Below, in pieces: positions 34,314 to 45,672 of a stretch of DNA of 64,000 nucleotides. Origin of the DNA: Ectobius pallidus (taxonomy: Eukaryota > Arthropoda > Insecta > Blattodea > Ectobiidae); the NCBI GenBank assembly GCA_964059195.1, contig CAXKWD010000005.1, positions 137,159,686-137,223,685 on the forward strand, written 5' to 3'. Positions within the stretch are counted from its first letter, which is position 1, and each line of letters begins with the position of its first letter. A program made the translations under genes and the position numbers. Under the pieces are notes generated by a model. The model searched no databases. It was not told where the DNA came from and saw only the letters and a list, made by a program, of their open reading frames with translations.

Positions 34314-35313
34314 ACTTCCTCTGCCCGTACCATAGGTACTATAGGTAGAGGAAGTAGGCTATTGTTTTCGACCCCAAAATTCGAAATTGAGTTATTAGCA
34401 TATATACACGTTTCAAGGCCCCCTGAATCCAAAAATACGATTTTTGGAAACATGTCTGTGTGTCTGTCTGTGTGGAAGTTTGTGAACAGGCTAGCTCCGA
34501 AACGGAGAATCGTATGAAAACAAAATTTCGTATTTGGGTCAGGTACCTTCTGAAGATGTGATTCGAAGACTGGCGACAAATTTCCCTTATTTTTAAGGGG
34601 ACTTTACATGAAGAAATTTTCGTTTTTCGCGATTTTCTCGAAAACGGCTCTAACGATTTTCTTTAAATTTTGCGCATGGATAGCTCGTACCAAGAGCTAA
34701 AACTTTTATTTGAAACATTTTTTCGAACAAATTCTCTGAAAGGTAGTTATAAGCAACCCACTGTGAATACGTGCTTTTTGCAATACGGCTTCTTGTAAAT
34801 CGTACGAAAACAAAATTTTTCATTTGGGTTAGGTACCTTCTGAGGCTGTGAAGATTGGCGACAACCTTCTCTTATATTTAAGGGGACTTTACATGAAGAA
34901 TATTTTGTTTTTTGCTATTTTCTCATAAACGGCTCTAACAATTTCCTTTAAATTTTGTACATGGATTGCTTATACCATTTCAAAAACATTCTCTGAAGGG
35001 TGGTTGCAACCTACCAACTTGCCTGGTGAACAACTCAATACACGGACATTTAAGGAATTTTATTCTATATAAGCACGTGAAGTGAGAAAATTGTACTGTT
35101 GGCCCTGCTTACAGTAAAGAAATATCTGAGGGGAATATTTGATAAATTTCGGAAATTATTCTTAACAGCGGAAAGCTCAATAAACGTTTGCAGCCACTTG
35201 CTTTTTTTTCCCATAGCCTGAGTTTTTAGTCGCAACATTCAAAGAAGTGGCTATAAGATATTTATAGCATAATTAGCGTAAATGCTGCAAACTTTTATTT
35301 GGGCAGAGGAAGT
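34314..35313. mobile_element. Candidate 1000-bp inverted-repeat element with internal tandem duplication
   Basis: The outer ends are ACTTCCTCTGCCC (34314-34326) and GGGCAGAGGAAGT (35301-35313), a perfect 13-bp inverted repeat. The left end is itself palindromic, with AGAGGAAGT again at 34347-34355. Inside, a block of about 290 bp beginning CGTATGAAAACAAAATTTCG (34512) repeats at about 34801. Both copies hold GGTACCTTCTGA, AAGGGGACTTTACATGAAGA and ACGGCTCTAAC. No target duplication was recognised. The 117-codon minus frame (34226-34579) is an artefact. Confidence 0.55.
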
Positions 35314-35562
35314 TATGTGACTTTCACATCAGATTTTTTATTCCATGATACCGCTGCAGCGCAGGCCGAAAAGTTGCCAAGACTTCAAAAGAAACCACTT
35401 AAATTTAACCCTTTAATGTACTCGAATTCTCGCGCTAATTATAAAACTGTGCCGGACTGCAAGGAAAACTGTTAACGAAATGATTAGGTTCATAGTTTAT
35501 TTATTGTTGTCTATTCCGTAAATGTTATATACACTTTAATTTAACTTCGAGTCATTTTCCAT

Positions 35563-35767
35563 TATTAAGTGCCAGAATGGTACTTATGAGGTTGTATGGT
35601 GGACGGGAAATGTCTATCCGTACGTTCATCCGTCCGTGTGTCTGTACGCGCGATAACCTGAATATGCTTCATCGGATTTTCATGAAACTTGGTTGAAACA
35701 CTTATAACGTGCACGGGAAGAAGCCTATGGAGTTCGGACCAAATCGGTTGAGCGGTATCGGATTAAA
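35563..35767 (+). mobile_element. Helitron internal fragment
   Basis: It aligns with 23693-23935 of the complete Helitron: ATTATTAAGTGCCAG, GGTACTTATGAGGTTGTATG, then CGGATTTTCATGAAACTTGG and CCAAATCGGTTGAGCGG of the first tandem unit. It stops after one unit, with no 5' or 3' terminus. Confidence 0.7.
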
Positions 35768-35769
35768 GA

Positions 35770-36410
35770 TTAATTATGAAGAAATGATTCCTACATACTT
35801 AATGGTATTGATAATATGTTCTCCAAACGATATAAGCTAATTTATCAGTAGGGAAAATTTTACTTTGTAAAATATAGACAGATGTTTGTTTTCTGGCTCT
35901 GTATGGTCAACTGAATTGTCAGGCAGAAGTAGCTTTTGTGAATTATACATAGGACAAATAATTACGACATAAATGAGTTACAGTTACAGTGGAAGCGAGA
36001 TAAATAGTTATGAAAATCTTTCTTAGAACCATGTTCCCACGAACCCGGAACGCTATTAGCTTATATGAATACATTTAGTTAAATTTATTCAAAACTCGCA
36101 CATATCCTACAGCCAAGGACTATCTCATCACTTTTTTCTCAGCGAGGTCGTAAAGGTGTAATTACATATAATTACACAGAGTCATTTCTTCCAAAAGTAA
36201 AAACACTGAGGGAGAAAGTTAATTAAAGGAAAACTTTATGCGGCTTAGTAATTTCACAACACGTCATTTCTCATAATTCAAAACAATATTAAATGTAGGC
36301 TTATTTAATCACAGCAAACAGATCTCATCAGGAGTTTTCTGTTTATCTGCCATACAAAAATATTTTAAACGTTTTGTTTCGTGTATCTACATAAGAAGTA
36401 AGGGTAATTA
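35770..36410. other. No gene seen
   Basis: AT-rich sequence with no recognised repeat. Confidence 0.4.
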
Positions 36411-36414
36411 AATC

Positions 36415-36720
36415 ACGGAGGATGAAATTGGCTGGACATGTTGCGCGCATGGGGGAGGAAAGACGTAAAAAATATTGACTGGCAGACCAGAAGGAAAGAT
36501 ACCACTTGAAGTCCTAGGAGTAGGTGAAAGGACACTATTAGGATATATTTAAGGGAAGCAGGACTTGAGAGGGATGGTTTGATGGAGTTAGCACAGAATA
36601 GGGATGAATGGCGGAGTAAAGAAAGCGGCAATGAACCTCCTAATAGAAATACTCCTTTAATAGATAATACTCCTTTAACTTACTTAGGAAATGTCTATTG
36701 CCATTGAGAAGTAAGTAAGT
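36415..36720 (+). pseudogene. LINE 3' end: C-terminal reverse-transcriptase region and 3' UTR
   Basis: The plus strand reads KLAGHVARMGEERRKK, then with shifts REAGLERDGLMELAQNRDEW. The GHVARMGEER phrase followed by a basic stretch and an (A)QxRxxW phrase is a familiar C-terminal signature of a non-LTR retrotransposon ORF2 common in insects. The stop-proximal GGCAATGAACCTCC is followed by a short 3' UTR ending TGTCTATTGCCATTGAGAAG and a GTAA repeat tail. Frameshifts make it non-functional. The clade was not resolved. It shares its 3' UTR with 41583-41893 and 57940-58022. Confidence 0.75.
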
Positions 36721-37910
36721 TGTGCCATAATTAATGCAGTTTGGGGTTGGCAATTCTTTTGTTAAATGAAGACACACTGAAATCTTCTATCATGATCAAT
36801 TTAATTAGATCATGGTCATGATGATGACTTAATGGAAACAGGTCAAATTTCATCATCCAATCTAAATTCCAGTAAAGACTAGTTAGTCCCACAACCCTAA
36901 AAATTTCTATAAATTATGAAGAAAAAACGTGAAGTAACTCCTAAGAAATGGGATAGCCAGACATTTGGTTTTGTAAGAGATATTCTTGGAAATGTCAGGA
37001 GATTTCTTTTCGGAACATTAATACTGTACATGCAAAAAGTACGGTAACTCAAACACTCGTTCTCATTCCCTCGTCTCCCCATTTCTCTCTTAAACACACA
37101 CAACATGGAAAATGTTTTTAAAGATTAAATATAAAGAACTAAAATAAATTAAAATAACTTAGATTAAATATTAAATACACAGAACTAACGATGGAAGGTC
37201 ATGATTTCCACACACCACCTTTTAAAAAAATATTGACAACGTTAAACAGAATTTGCGCGAATACCACAAGTGCATATATGGCAAACTTCCGCCTGTGCCT
37301 TTCTCTTCCTTATTAAAGCATACAGTTGTTCCAGTCTTTGCACAGCAATATAGCTTTCCTAGTAATTATATTCAGTTTAACATCACCACAAATCGTAATT
37401 GAATCACTGGTTGCATAAACTTCCAAGGAAACTATGGTACGTAGTTACGTATGGCGAGGTTTTCAAAGCAAAGGAAGTTAGGATTTAGGATGAGTCGCCT
37501 ATTTTTTTTTTTATTTGTTTAGTTACATTACAAGCCGTGTTTCACCAACTGGTATATCACGGGATATTTACAGAATTATACATAATTACTATAACATATA
37601 ATATGAAAACAGTTTATGTGATGGAGCGGAAGACGTGGTTGTATCGTATTGATATGATACTTGAGCACAATTGGCAACGGTAGTACAGATCAATGGAAAC
37701 TTGTATGTGTAGTCTAGTTACCTTGCCGACGAATATTAGTAATAACATTGATTCTCGACTTTCAAGCGAGTAAATACTTCGGCAAATCCCTTAGGGGAAC
37801 TTATGACATCAGTTGTCCACTGATGATAGCAACGGAATATGTTGCCAAACATTTCTGACCTGGCTGAGAATTAATTACGGTAGCATGTTAGGTCTACTAT
37901 TCAGTCTGTT
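36721..37910. other. No gene seen
   Basis: AT-rich, with a T run at about 37501-37513. A 69-codon minus frame (36897-37106) has no motif. Confidence 0.4.
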
Positions 37911-37925
37911 TCAAACGTAATATAA

Positions 37926-38232
37926 AAAGTAAAGTAAAGTGATCCCTATACAGGCCATGGAGGCCCAGAGGGTTCCAGGAGGTTGAGGGTCCCAGATTTT
38001 GGACATTCGGCACTTGAAGGTGGTAAGGTTGTCAGCCTTACGCACCACTGCCTTTACCCCCAGGATTGCTCCTGGTACTCATTTCTGTTGGAGGCTGAGT
38101 CGACCCCAGGGCCATGGTACCACCAGAAGGATTAGGCCAATTGAAAAACTCCAACGAGCTCATCGGGAATCGAACCCGCGACCTTCCGGTTTGTAGCGCA
38201 GCGCCTCAACAACTACGCTACGGCGTACCCCG
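37926..38232 (-). mobile_element. SINE-C, full-length copy with perfect 13-bp target duplication
   Basis: On the minus strand it starts GGGGTACGCCGTAGCGTAGT (A-box region). It continues with GGTCGCGGGTTCGATTCCCG (B box), then a 200-bp body with CAATTGGCCTAATCCTTC, GTCGACTCAGCCTCC, CCTGGGGGTAAAGGC, GCGTAAGGCTGACAACCTTA and CTCAACCTCCTGGAACCC. It ends in a CTTTA-type tail. AAACGTAATATAA flanks both sides (37913-37925 and 38233-38245). This is a LINE-mobilised SINE. The frame at 37999-38196 is an artefact on the opposite strand. Confidence 0.9.
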
Positions 38233-38402
38233 AAACGTAATATAATATAATATAACATAATATGATAAGAAAGGTGATATGATCATGATATTGTCATGAC
38301 ATGATGATATGATATGAAGATATATGATCATGATGATATTTTTGTCAATAGGTAATCGTGTATGCCTATTGCATATAGAAATAAATAAATAAATAAATAA
38401 TT
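38233..38402. repeat. ATGAT-rich low complexity and AAAT repeat
   Basis: Irregular ATGAT/TGATAT units lie at about 38246-38345, with several palindromic TGATCATGAT blocks. AAAT units follow at 38382-38401. Confidence 0.7.
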
Positions 38403-40255
38403 CAGAATGGGCTCAATGAAGCATTGTGGAACACTGTTGAGTTCGATCAATTTTATTTTTTATTTAATCAGGTTATACAATGTCCTAGACATCTTCCTGC
38501 ACCCATTTCAGGAGTTTATCATTTTTCTCCATAATTCTCGATTTGTCCATGCTTCGTCTTCTATTCTCCTTTCCTTTAGTGTTTGATTGAATAAAATGAA
38601 AATAATAAACATGTTTTGTTTAACATGTCTAAAGGCTTAAGCACAATTAAAAAATGGATAAAATAAGTATGTTATTTACATTTTATGGGATGTCCAAATT
38701 AATTACCGGTACCCATCTACATGCAGTATATACTCCCAGAACAACATTATCCTTCACCAAATTCGAAGTTCGGTGTTGTTTTTCTAGTACCAAAAGAACA
38801 CAAGCAGTTTCATAGATTTCCGAACTCCTAAGAAGATGAACATCTTAAAAAGTGTTAATGTCCCAAAACTGCAATTTACTTATTGCTATTACAGCACTGC
38901 ATAATTGTAGACCTTGATATGACGTAGTCAATAGCTAATGTTTGGAAGGAAGCAGTCGAGGTTGGCTTCAAGGTGCTCTCAAGTGAACATACACCCACGC
39001 CCAAACCATTTAGCATCTTCAAACCAAATATAATAAAGACTTGATGTTTCGTAATATGCACTCCATGCAGTTAGTTTAAATCTTTTTAGCCTATATGCTT
39101 TCCTCAGTCTTAAAGAGGAGTCGTTAGTTCACGGCTTCAGTGTAGTCGTGCATTGAAATTTCTTTCATGACGTGGATGAGTCTATATAAAGTAATGCTGT
39201 CTTTGTTAGCAGTTATGAAGGTGATAAAAAAAGTTAATAACCAATTAACGAAAACAAGCCTGCAATGTCAATCACATCTAAATTAAAATCCACACTCTAC
39301 TGTACAAAAATTAGTATCACTGAATACTTAAATGACAACACTTATAAATGCTCCCTGCAGGACACTGACTTCTCCTGCTTCCTTTCTCTAATATATCCGT
39401 TCATGCAAATTAATGCCCCTAGAGAAGAGTATCACGGAAATGACAAATTCAGCATTTCTGAAACATTACAAAAATTCAAGCTCAAGGCTAATGTAGGTAC
39501 TTTCAAAAAGAATGAAAAGAATAGGCTTTTTATTTTGGAAGTAGGGTAAACTCGAAAAATCTACAATTGGATAAGCTCTTCGTAAAATAGCATCAACAAC
39601 ATTCCGTGTGTGAATCTTTGAAAGTATAGGCCTAGTCTTGACTATCTCCGCCAGTTCGTCAATTTCTTACATTCTTCGAACTGTCTTACTTCCAGTAATT
39701 GTGAAAAAGTCATCATTACATGCTGCCATGGAATGTCTATTACGTTAGTAAATTGCCGATGCCGCCTTGTATTGCTTCTTCTTCTTCGTCTTGATATTGT
39801 TCCTCTTCCTCATCAACCTCTTCTTCATCTTCTTATTCTTTTTTATGCATGCTAGATCCCGATTTTCTTGATTCTTTCATTATTATTCCAAAGAATTGAA
39901 GAATCAGGTTTCTGAAACTACTTAGATCTCCTTCGGATAGTAGTATCACATTATTGTTATTAGATGACTTGAAATTTTCTTAATGTTCTCACATTCTATT
40001 ATCATCTCACAGGATGTCATAGTTTCTTTACTTAATCTCCCTACTACCGCTATTACCATTCTGACAATATGGCAATGAAATAAGTCTGGGATCAATGACT
40101 AGATTCTGTCATTGGTCATATGTTTCACTGAGGATTATAGAGGCACGGAAGATGGCAGGCTCTTTTGAAAATTTTCAATTCGCGTAATCCCTATAGTGGC
40201 GCTGTGGTCTACGCAGTCTATGGGCCTGACAGAAATTATTCGGAGCAAACTTTAT
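38403..40255. other. No supported gene
   Basis: It includes a 94-codon plus frame (39265-39549), which is cysteine-poor and lysine-rich with no recognised motif, and a CTT-rich tract around 39775-39840. Confidence 0.35.
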
Positions 40256-40260
40256 CATCT

Positions 40261-40354
40261 TCATGTGTGTAATGCCTAAAATCTAGCAGCCTCAACCTCC
40301 AAGAACCCGAAAGACCTTCACGGCCTGTAGGCCTATCAGGAATACATCTTACTT
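40261..40354 (+). mobile_element. SINE-C 3' fragment
   Basis: GTAATGCCTAAAATCTAGCA, CCTCAACCTCCAAGAACCC and ACGGCCTGTAGG correspond to the last 90 bases of SINE-C. It is 5'-truncated. Its end is overlapped by the left target duplication of the SINE-A next to it. Confidence 0.65.
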
Positions 40355-40365
40355 AATACATTATT

Positions 40366-40631
40366 GACCGCCGGCGTGGTCTTGTGGTTAGCGTCGCTGA
40401 CTACGGATCCGTCGGCCCGGGTTCGATCCCGGGTACCTCCTCGGATTTTTCTGAGGTAGGGAGGTCTGGTAGGGGTGCACTCAGCTTCGTGATTCAAATT
40501 GACGAGCTTCTTGAGAGCCTTAAAGTGGCATGCTGACCACATGCCCCCCAATCTGCCTATAGCTAGATGACGCAGCGATCGGGTGGTAGGCCTTGTCCCT
40601 TCGGCGATGTCACGCCACGGAGTAGTAATAG
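40366..40631 (+). mobile_element. SINE-A, full-length copy with perfect 13-bp target duplication
   Basis: It starts GACCGCCGGCGTGGTCTTGT. The A-box region is TGGTTAGCGTCGC, the B box is GGGTTCGATCCCGGG, and the tRNA-like part closes about 75 bases in. The body has CTCGGATTTTTCTGAGG, GTGCACTCAGCTTCGTGATT, TGGCATGCTGACCACATGCC and CGATCGGGTGGTAGGCCTTG. The 3' tail is AGTAGTAATAG. TTAATACATTATT flanks it at 40353-40365 and 40632-40644. It would be transcribed by RNA polymerase III from its internal boxes if intact. Confidence 0.92.
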
Positions 40632-40645
40632 TTAATACATTATTA

Positions 40646-41580
40646 TGTACTTCTATTTCCATTCTTTGTATTGCATTTTTCTCTCTACTGCCATGTGTTT
40701 TGTGTGATTCTCAATCTCTACCTCTCTCCATCTCCCGCTCTACCGATCTGCCCATGATATCAAATTATTTTAGTACGAAACTACTTTGTTTCAAAGTTTC
40801 CAAAGTTTTGTATCTATTCAGAGTATAGACAGAATAACTAAAAACGTTTCTTCTCCAGAACTAGGAACCCTCTATTAACTTACTAGCAACCAACTGAAGG
40901 TAATGTAAAACTGAGCTGTCATTTTTAATCTACATTCTTATTTATTTAATAACTTTATTTATTAAAAAGAACATACATCAAAATGAATTCAGAATATATA
41001 GCTCAATGATGTCATTAAAATAAAATAAATTCGCATTGTCAAGAGATGCTAAATATTATTTATAGAAAACATTTTCAGATGATTAGCAATTATAATAATA
41101 TGTCAAGCTCTGCAAAAAAATCCGCACTCCTTGACAGTACCATAATTTATCCATCCCAAGTTCATGACCCTGAAATTTGCATAGCGTTCATATAAATAAT
41201 AGCTCGTTTGCGAAGATAATTGAAATGGTATACCAAGCACGTATTGAATATATTTCACCTATGCTACACTGTATGCATTAATTAGGCTCCATGAAGTGCT
41301 TTTGTTGTAAAGGAGCCATATCCATGCATTGACGTACATCCTGTCCCGGAGAAACAATGCGTAGTTATTTCTTCAAAACGCTGCACGGTAGTATTGGAAA
41401 CACACACGAAGCGTCTTTACAGAATGGAATGCAGGTGGGTATCCACCCTCAGTATAATGGCTGTGGGATATGGACACGTTCGGAAATGCAAAATCGCTGG
41501 CCAAAGATTTGTCTATAACCTCTCCATGATTATTTCTAGTATAACAATTAATTTCATTTTCATTTTGTTTTATAAAATCT
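40646..41580. other. No gene seen
   Basis: AT-rich with no recognised repeat. Frames at 40583-40828 and 41394-41582 have no motif. Confidence 0.4.
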
Positions 41581-41582
41581 GA

Positions 41583-41893
41583 ACTTACTCAATGACAATA
41601 GACAATTCTTCTGCAAGCTAAAGGAATATTATATTATCTATTTTATGGAACCCGAAGGTTCATTGCCGAGCTCACCTGATTCCGCCATTCAACCCTATTC
41701 TCTGCTAACTCCATCCAATCATCCCTAGGAAATCCTACTTCCCTTAAATCCATTCTAAGATTTCCTCCCACCTACGTCTAGGTCTTCCGCGTGGTCTTTT
41801 TCCTTCGGGTCTCCCAGTCAATACGTTTGAGATATGTCTTTCCTCCCCCATGCGTGCAACATGTCCAGCCCATTTCATCCTTCGCAATAAAAT
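41583..41893 (-). pseudogene. LINE 3' end, minus strand
   Basis: The reverse strand reads a GHVARMGEER-type C terminus (GGACATGTTGCACGCATGGG) and then PRRPRRRWEE-like codons. DLREVGFPRDDWMELAENRV follows, then GGCAATGAACCTTCGGGTTC and a 3' UTR ending TTGTCTATTGTCATTGAGTA. It is better preserved than 36415-36720, which it matches in order throughout, but it keeps only the last 70 or so residues. The coding part may be nearly uninterrupted. Confidence 0.78.
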
Positions 41894-42165
41894 CTGAACA
41901 TGAATAATAATAAAAATAAAAAAAGAACTGAAGATAAAATTAATGTTTGCATTAATATCAACTTAACTATGGTGTTTGGTGTCTGAAGAATTTATTTTTA
42001 GTAAAAACTAAGAGTAAAGCATGTTTAAAACATATTTTGATCAACGTTTGGTTTACTGCATTCAAGTCCAGTCCAGTACATACATTTTCTTTTGACGGAG
42101 TGTTTTACAAATTTCATTCAATCTATGAGACATTAATTATAAGCATAAGTATACATAATAACTAC

Positions 42166-42925
42166 GGCACGGATTTTTAGATTTTTATAAACCCTGTTTT
42201 AGTTTTTAAACATATTAAAATAGTTTACTTTTAGTTTTTAGCATTTTCAGACGAATTTTTTAAAATTTCACTTTAATAAGTTCAGTAAACACATTGAAAA
42301 AATATATTGATTCGTTTTATTTTTATTTAAATTTCTATGGCTCTGAACCACAAAACTTTAGGAATACTTTTTGCTTAGTTTTAGAACTACTCCTATAATT
42401 GCAACTCCACCACTCAATAAGATTGTTTTTCAATTAAATCAACGTTTAGAATAGTTTACTTTCGACGTCTTGCTGGAGCAAACACTGTGAATAAACTTCA
42501 AGCGTAAGCTTCTTATGAATGCCTTTAATTTGTTTCTAAACAAACCGGGGATTTCGGTTCACTTAAGATTCCCTTTACCGGAACAATGGGGTACAAAATG
42601 ACAAAGTTACAAACCACAATGCTATATTTTTCTTACAAAATAATATACTGGCAACAATGAGCAAGATGCAAAATGTAGGCAGATATTTAAAAAGTAATTT
42701 TTAGTAGAACAATAAATTAGATTAATTATGATAGTTAGTATTGTTATTTTATCGTATTACACTTGAAAAGAAGTTTTATCCATTTTTAGTTTCTAACGTC
42801 TTATTTAGCCGTTTTTAGGTTTATAAGATTGGACTATGTAACTGCCATGACTATGAAATTGATAATTATGTTAAAATACCACAGTTAGCTAGCAAGGAAC
42901 AAAATAGTTTAAAACCTAAGAATCC
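42166..42925 (+). mobile_element. Terminal-inverted-repeat family T1, copy 1 (about 760 bp)
   Basis: It starts GGCACGGATTTTTAGATTTT and ends AAAACCTAAGAATCC, so the ends agree over GGATTxTTAGxTTTT. The whole length aligns with 62385-63148, with roughly four fifths of bases the same by eye. Shared blocks include ATGGCTCTGAACCACAAAAC, GCTGGAGCAAACA, AAGATTCCCTTTACC, AACGTCTTATTTAGCC and CACAGTTAGCTAG. There is no open frame of note, so it is non-autonomous. The superfamily is unknown and no target duplication was recognised. Confidence 0.7.
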
Positions 42926-43550
42926 ATTCATTGTAAAAAATTAAGCAAGACTTGAGTAAGATATGGCTGCAATGAAGTTGGAGCTAATTTTTTTTTTTTT
43001 TTAAGATTTTTCTAACCCGAAAATGAAGTTTCATTTTATAAACTTACATTAAAGGTCTTACGAAACTCTAGATATTGTATAGGGCTTAGTTCTAGTGCCC
43101 TGCTAAAAATGTCATGTACGCATCTCATTTTAAGCCCAAATAAGCACTTCAACGATTTTGCGTATAAAAAGAGTGATTGCAAGGTCCTCTCACGAAAGGA
43201 TTTTACTAAATAGAAGGGTATATTCAGACAGTAAGTGAAGTGCGTATCATATTTTAAAATGATGTAATTTGTAATTCTTAAAATAAGATATTTGCCTCTG
43301 CATTTCGAATGTGTATCCGACAACCTCAGTCAAATATCCCCATGACTGTAATAGGGTATAACAATATATCAGCTATAGTCACGATTTCCAGGAACAAATT
43401 TAAGTGTAATAACAAGAAAAATTATCCTCGGACTGTTCCTTGTTCAAAGCACGCCATGTAGACTACACATAAGAATAATTCGATAACAAAAAGAAGTTCT
43501 CAAGACAGCAATTGCGGGGTTAGATGAAATAAATATGATACGTGATTTTT
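42926..43550. other. No supported gene
   Basis: A T run lies at about 42989-43001. A 95-codon minus frame (43036-43323) has no known motif. Confidence 0.35.
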
Positions 43551-43554
43551 GTTA

Positions 43555-43692
43555 CACTGTCATACACGTCAATTTCCCGGAGCCTTTGAATTGAGGCTGC
43601 CACAATAGATAATTGCTGACATTCAGAAGGACATTGCAAGGGTATTCCTGACCTTACTACGCCCTCTGTCGCTGCTGCTTTGAAGCTACCAT
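43555..43692 (-). other. Possible isolated exon, unrecognised
   Basis: On the minus strand this 138-base stretch is more GC-rich than its flanks and open in one frame. It starts SFKAAATEGVVRSGIP and includes LQCPSECQQLSIVAASIQRL. It is preceded by a TATGGTAG acceptor-like end. The donor side (ACAGTGTAAC) is weak. I recognise no family. Chance or a decayed repeat are as likely as a real exon. Confidence 0.2.
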
Positions 43693-43714
43693 AATGTAAG
43701 GTAATTATCATCAA

Positions 43715-45085
43715 CTTCTTCTAATGCAGGAAATGATGTAATATTTTTTTTGTGCTGTAAGTACTCTTTATCTGTTCACCTTTCGTACAATTTTAGTTTT
43801 AAGTAAACCAAGTAAAACAAGGTATCACACTCATGATACCTTAAAGAGAACTAAAACTTCGGTTAAAATACTTAAAGGATAGTCTATCAATAGTTGTAAG
43901 GGAATGAATTACTATAAGACTAGAGCCCGATTTCTATAAACTCGCGAAATACCTATGAGTGCATTATCCAATGCACAGAATATACACAAGGATAACTTTT
44001 TGTGTTTCTACAAACCAACAGCTTTAATTTGCACTTGGATAAAGTATCCATGGGCAAGTTAGTTCCAGAATCACATACCAGAGAACTAATGATATATTGA
44101 GGAAGACCTTGCTTGGAGTTGTACCGTTTATTTAATTCAGAAAGCTTAGATTCTCATTCTTTACATTTATTATTTTTGGATTTAGAAGTTCTCAAAATAT
44201 GTAACTTATCTATGCTAGAAATGCGATATCAAATTCCACGGTCGAACACAATAGATCATTTATCTGTACCTATAACACCTATGATACCCATAATGGAAGT
44301 AAAAAGTTAAAATCAGAGAATAAAAAGAATTATACATATTCCCTGTATTTACTTTTTTATATTATGAAAGCAAAAAAATTATTACCATGCCGGGGATCAA
44401 ACCGCGAACCTCTAGAACCGTAGGCAATCTTAATTCAACTTAATTTAACACATTCCCGTAATAATACTCTTGGATATTAACCAGTACCAGCTATAACATA
44501 ATTATTGCATATCAATAGAAACTACATAGGATGAACTGTTATCGTTCTAGCAAGAGTCAGAGAATTTTAGATTACTATTGATAAATCACACATACCCATT
44601 ACAAAAATTCTCAAATAATATTCGTTTGTACTTTGGAACAAAATATTGTCACACACCTCCATAACGTTAATTGGTAAAATGTTCTACCTTACTCCGTTTT
44701 CAAAAATCTTACCTACCATTCTTATGATTGTATTTCCTCTATTTCTATCTACATGCATTTCCTTTTTTCCCCTATGATTCTCCTTTGGAAACATCGTAAC
44801 AAGCCATGTTCATACAGCATGAAGTTTAAAATAAATATGAATGGAATTAAGTGAAGGGCAATGAGCAAAACATCTCTATTAGCACGAATGCACGCTACAA
44901 GGATCGTTTCAAACATTAGCTGCGAATACGTACACACTGTATTACCATATAAGTGAAGATGAGGCAGAATTAGCGGGACTTACTCCCACCTTTACACATT
45001 ACATCACATCTGTATTTGGACTTGCGGCCGCCGCGAGCAGGCACGAGCTTCTGAAGACGTCACTTTACAAGAAATTCCGCCCCAT
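43715..45085. other. No supported gene; possible minus-strand SINE head near 44385-44440
   Basis: CCGGGGATCAAACCGCGAACC reads on the minus strand as a B-box-like GGTTTGATCCCCGG within a tRNA-like context, but no A box was recognised. The remainder is AT-rich, except for a NotI-like GCGGCCGCCGCG patch at 45024-45035. Confidence 0.3.
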
Positions 45086-45088
45086 TAA

Positions 45089-45151
45089 GGCACACAGAAA
45101 ACGGATGGGTCTCCCAACAATAAGCATTGTCTTGGAGAACCCATGTGTGCC
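45089..45151. repeat. Imperfect hairpin of about 63 bases
   Basis: The outer stem is GGCACACA with TGTGTGCC and the inner stem ATGGGT with ACCCAT, continuing through CTCC/GGAG to ACAAT with ATTGT. There is an 8-base bulge on the 5' side and a very short AAG-type loop. It could be a small inverted-repeat remnant or a structured RNA; nothing decides. Confidence 0.45.
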
Positions 45152-45159
45152 TAACAATC

Positions 45160-45664
45160 GCATGTGTTATCTAACACGACATCCTTATTTTCAAGAGAGG
45201 TCGATGACAGCTCCTCATGTGGGTGTACTAGCCGTTAATCCAAGTGCATTCTGTGTAGTTAACTAATATATGCATTTTCGCATTTCCCTCTTTTGATGTT
45301 ATACTCAAATCAACAACTAGTACATCCTTATTCTTAACATATCAAATCACTAGACGCTACTTACTTTAAAATTGTTATCGTTAATAAATTAGAAGAGCTT
45401 TTCCATAACTAAACATGTTTCAGTAGACTAAATTTGACTTTAGAAGCTTTATATCCTGCATTAAAATTTTTTTCTAACTTTTTATTTTTTGCTGAATTAA
45501 AGAAGACACTGCTTGTAGCTATTTGTGTAGTTTTGAAAGCTTTGAGTCAAATAGTCCCACAGTAATTTAAAAAAACCTACGTTTATAAATTATGGACATG
45601 TTCAGCTTTGAAAAAAAGCTCTTAAACCGGAAACAGGGGTGTTACAAAGTCACTGCAAATAGAT
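45160..45664. other. No gene seen
   Basis: AT-rich flank of the hAT-like element; no recognised repeat. Confidence 0.4.
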
Positions 45665-45672
45665 CACACAAC

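Noticed and set aside
34226..34579. 117-codon minus-strand open frame
   Set aside because: It spans the end and internal repeats of the 34314-35313 inverted-repeat element.
40366..40440. tRNA gene on the plus strand
   Set aside because: It is the tRNA-like head of a SINE-A with its own target duplication. The cloverleaf is not convincing.
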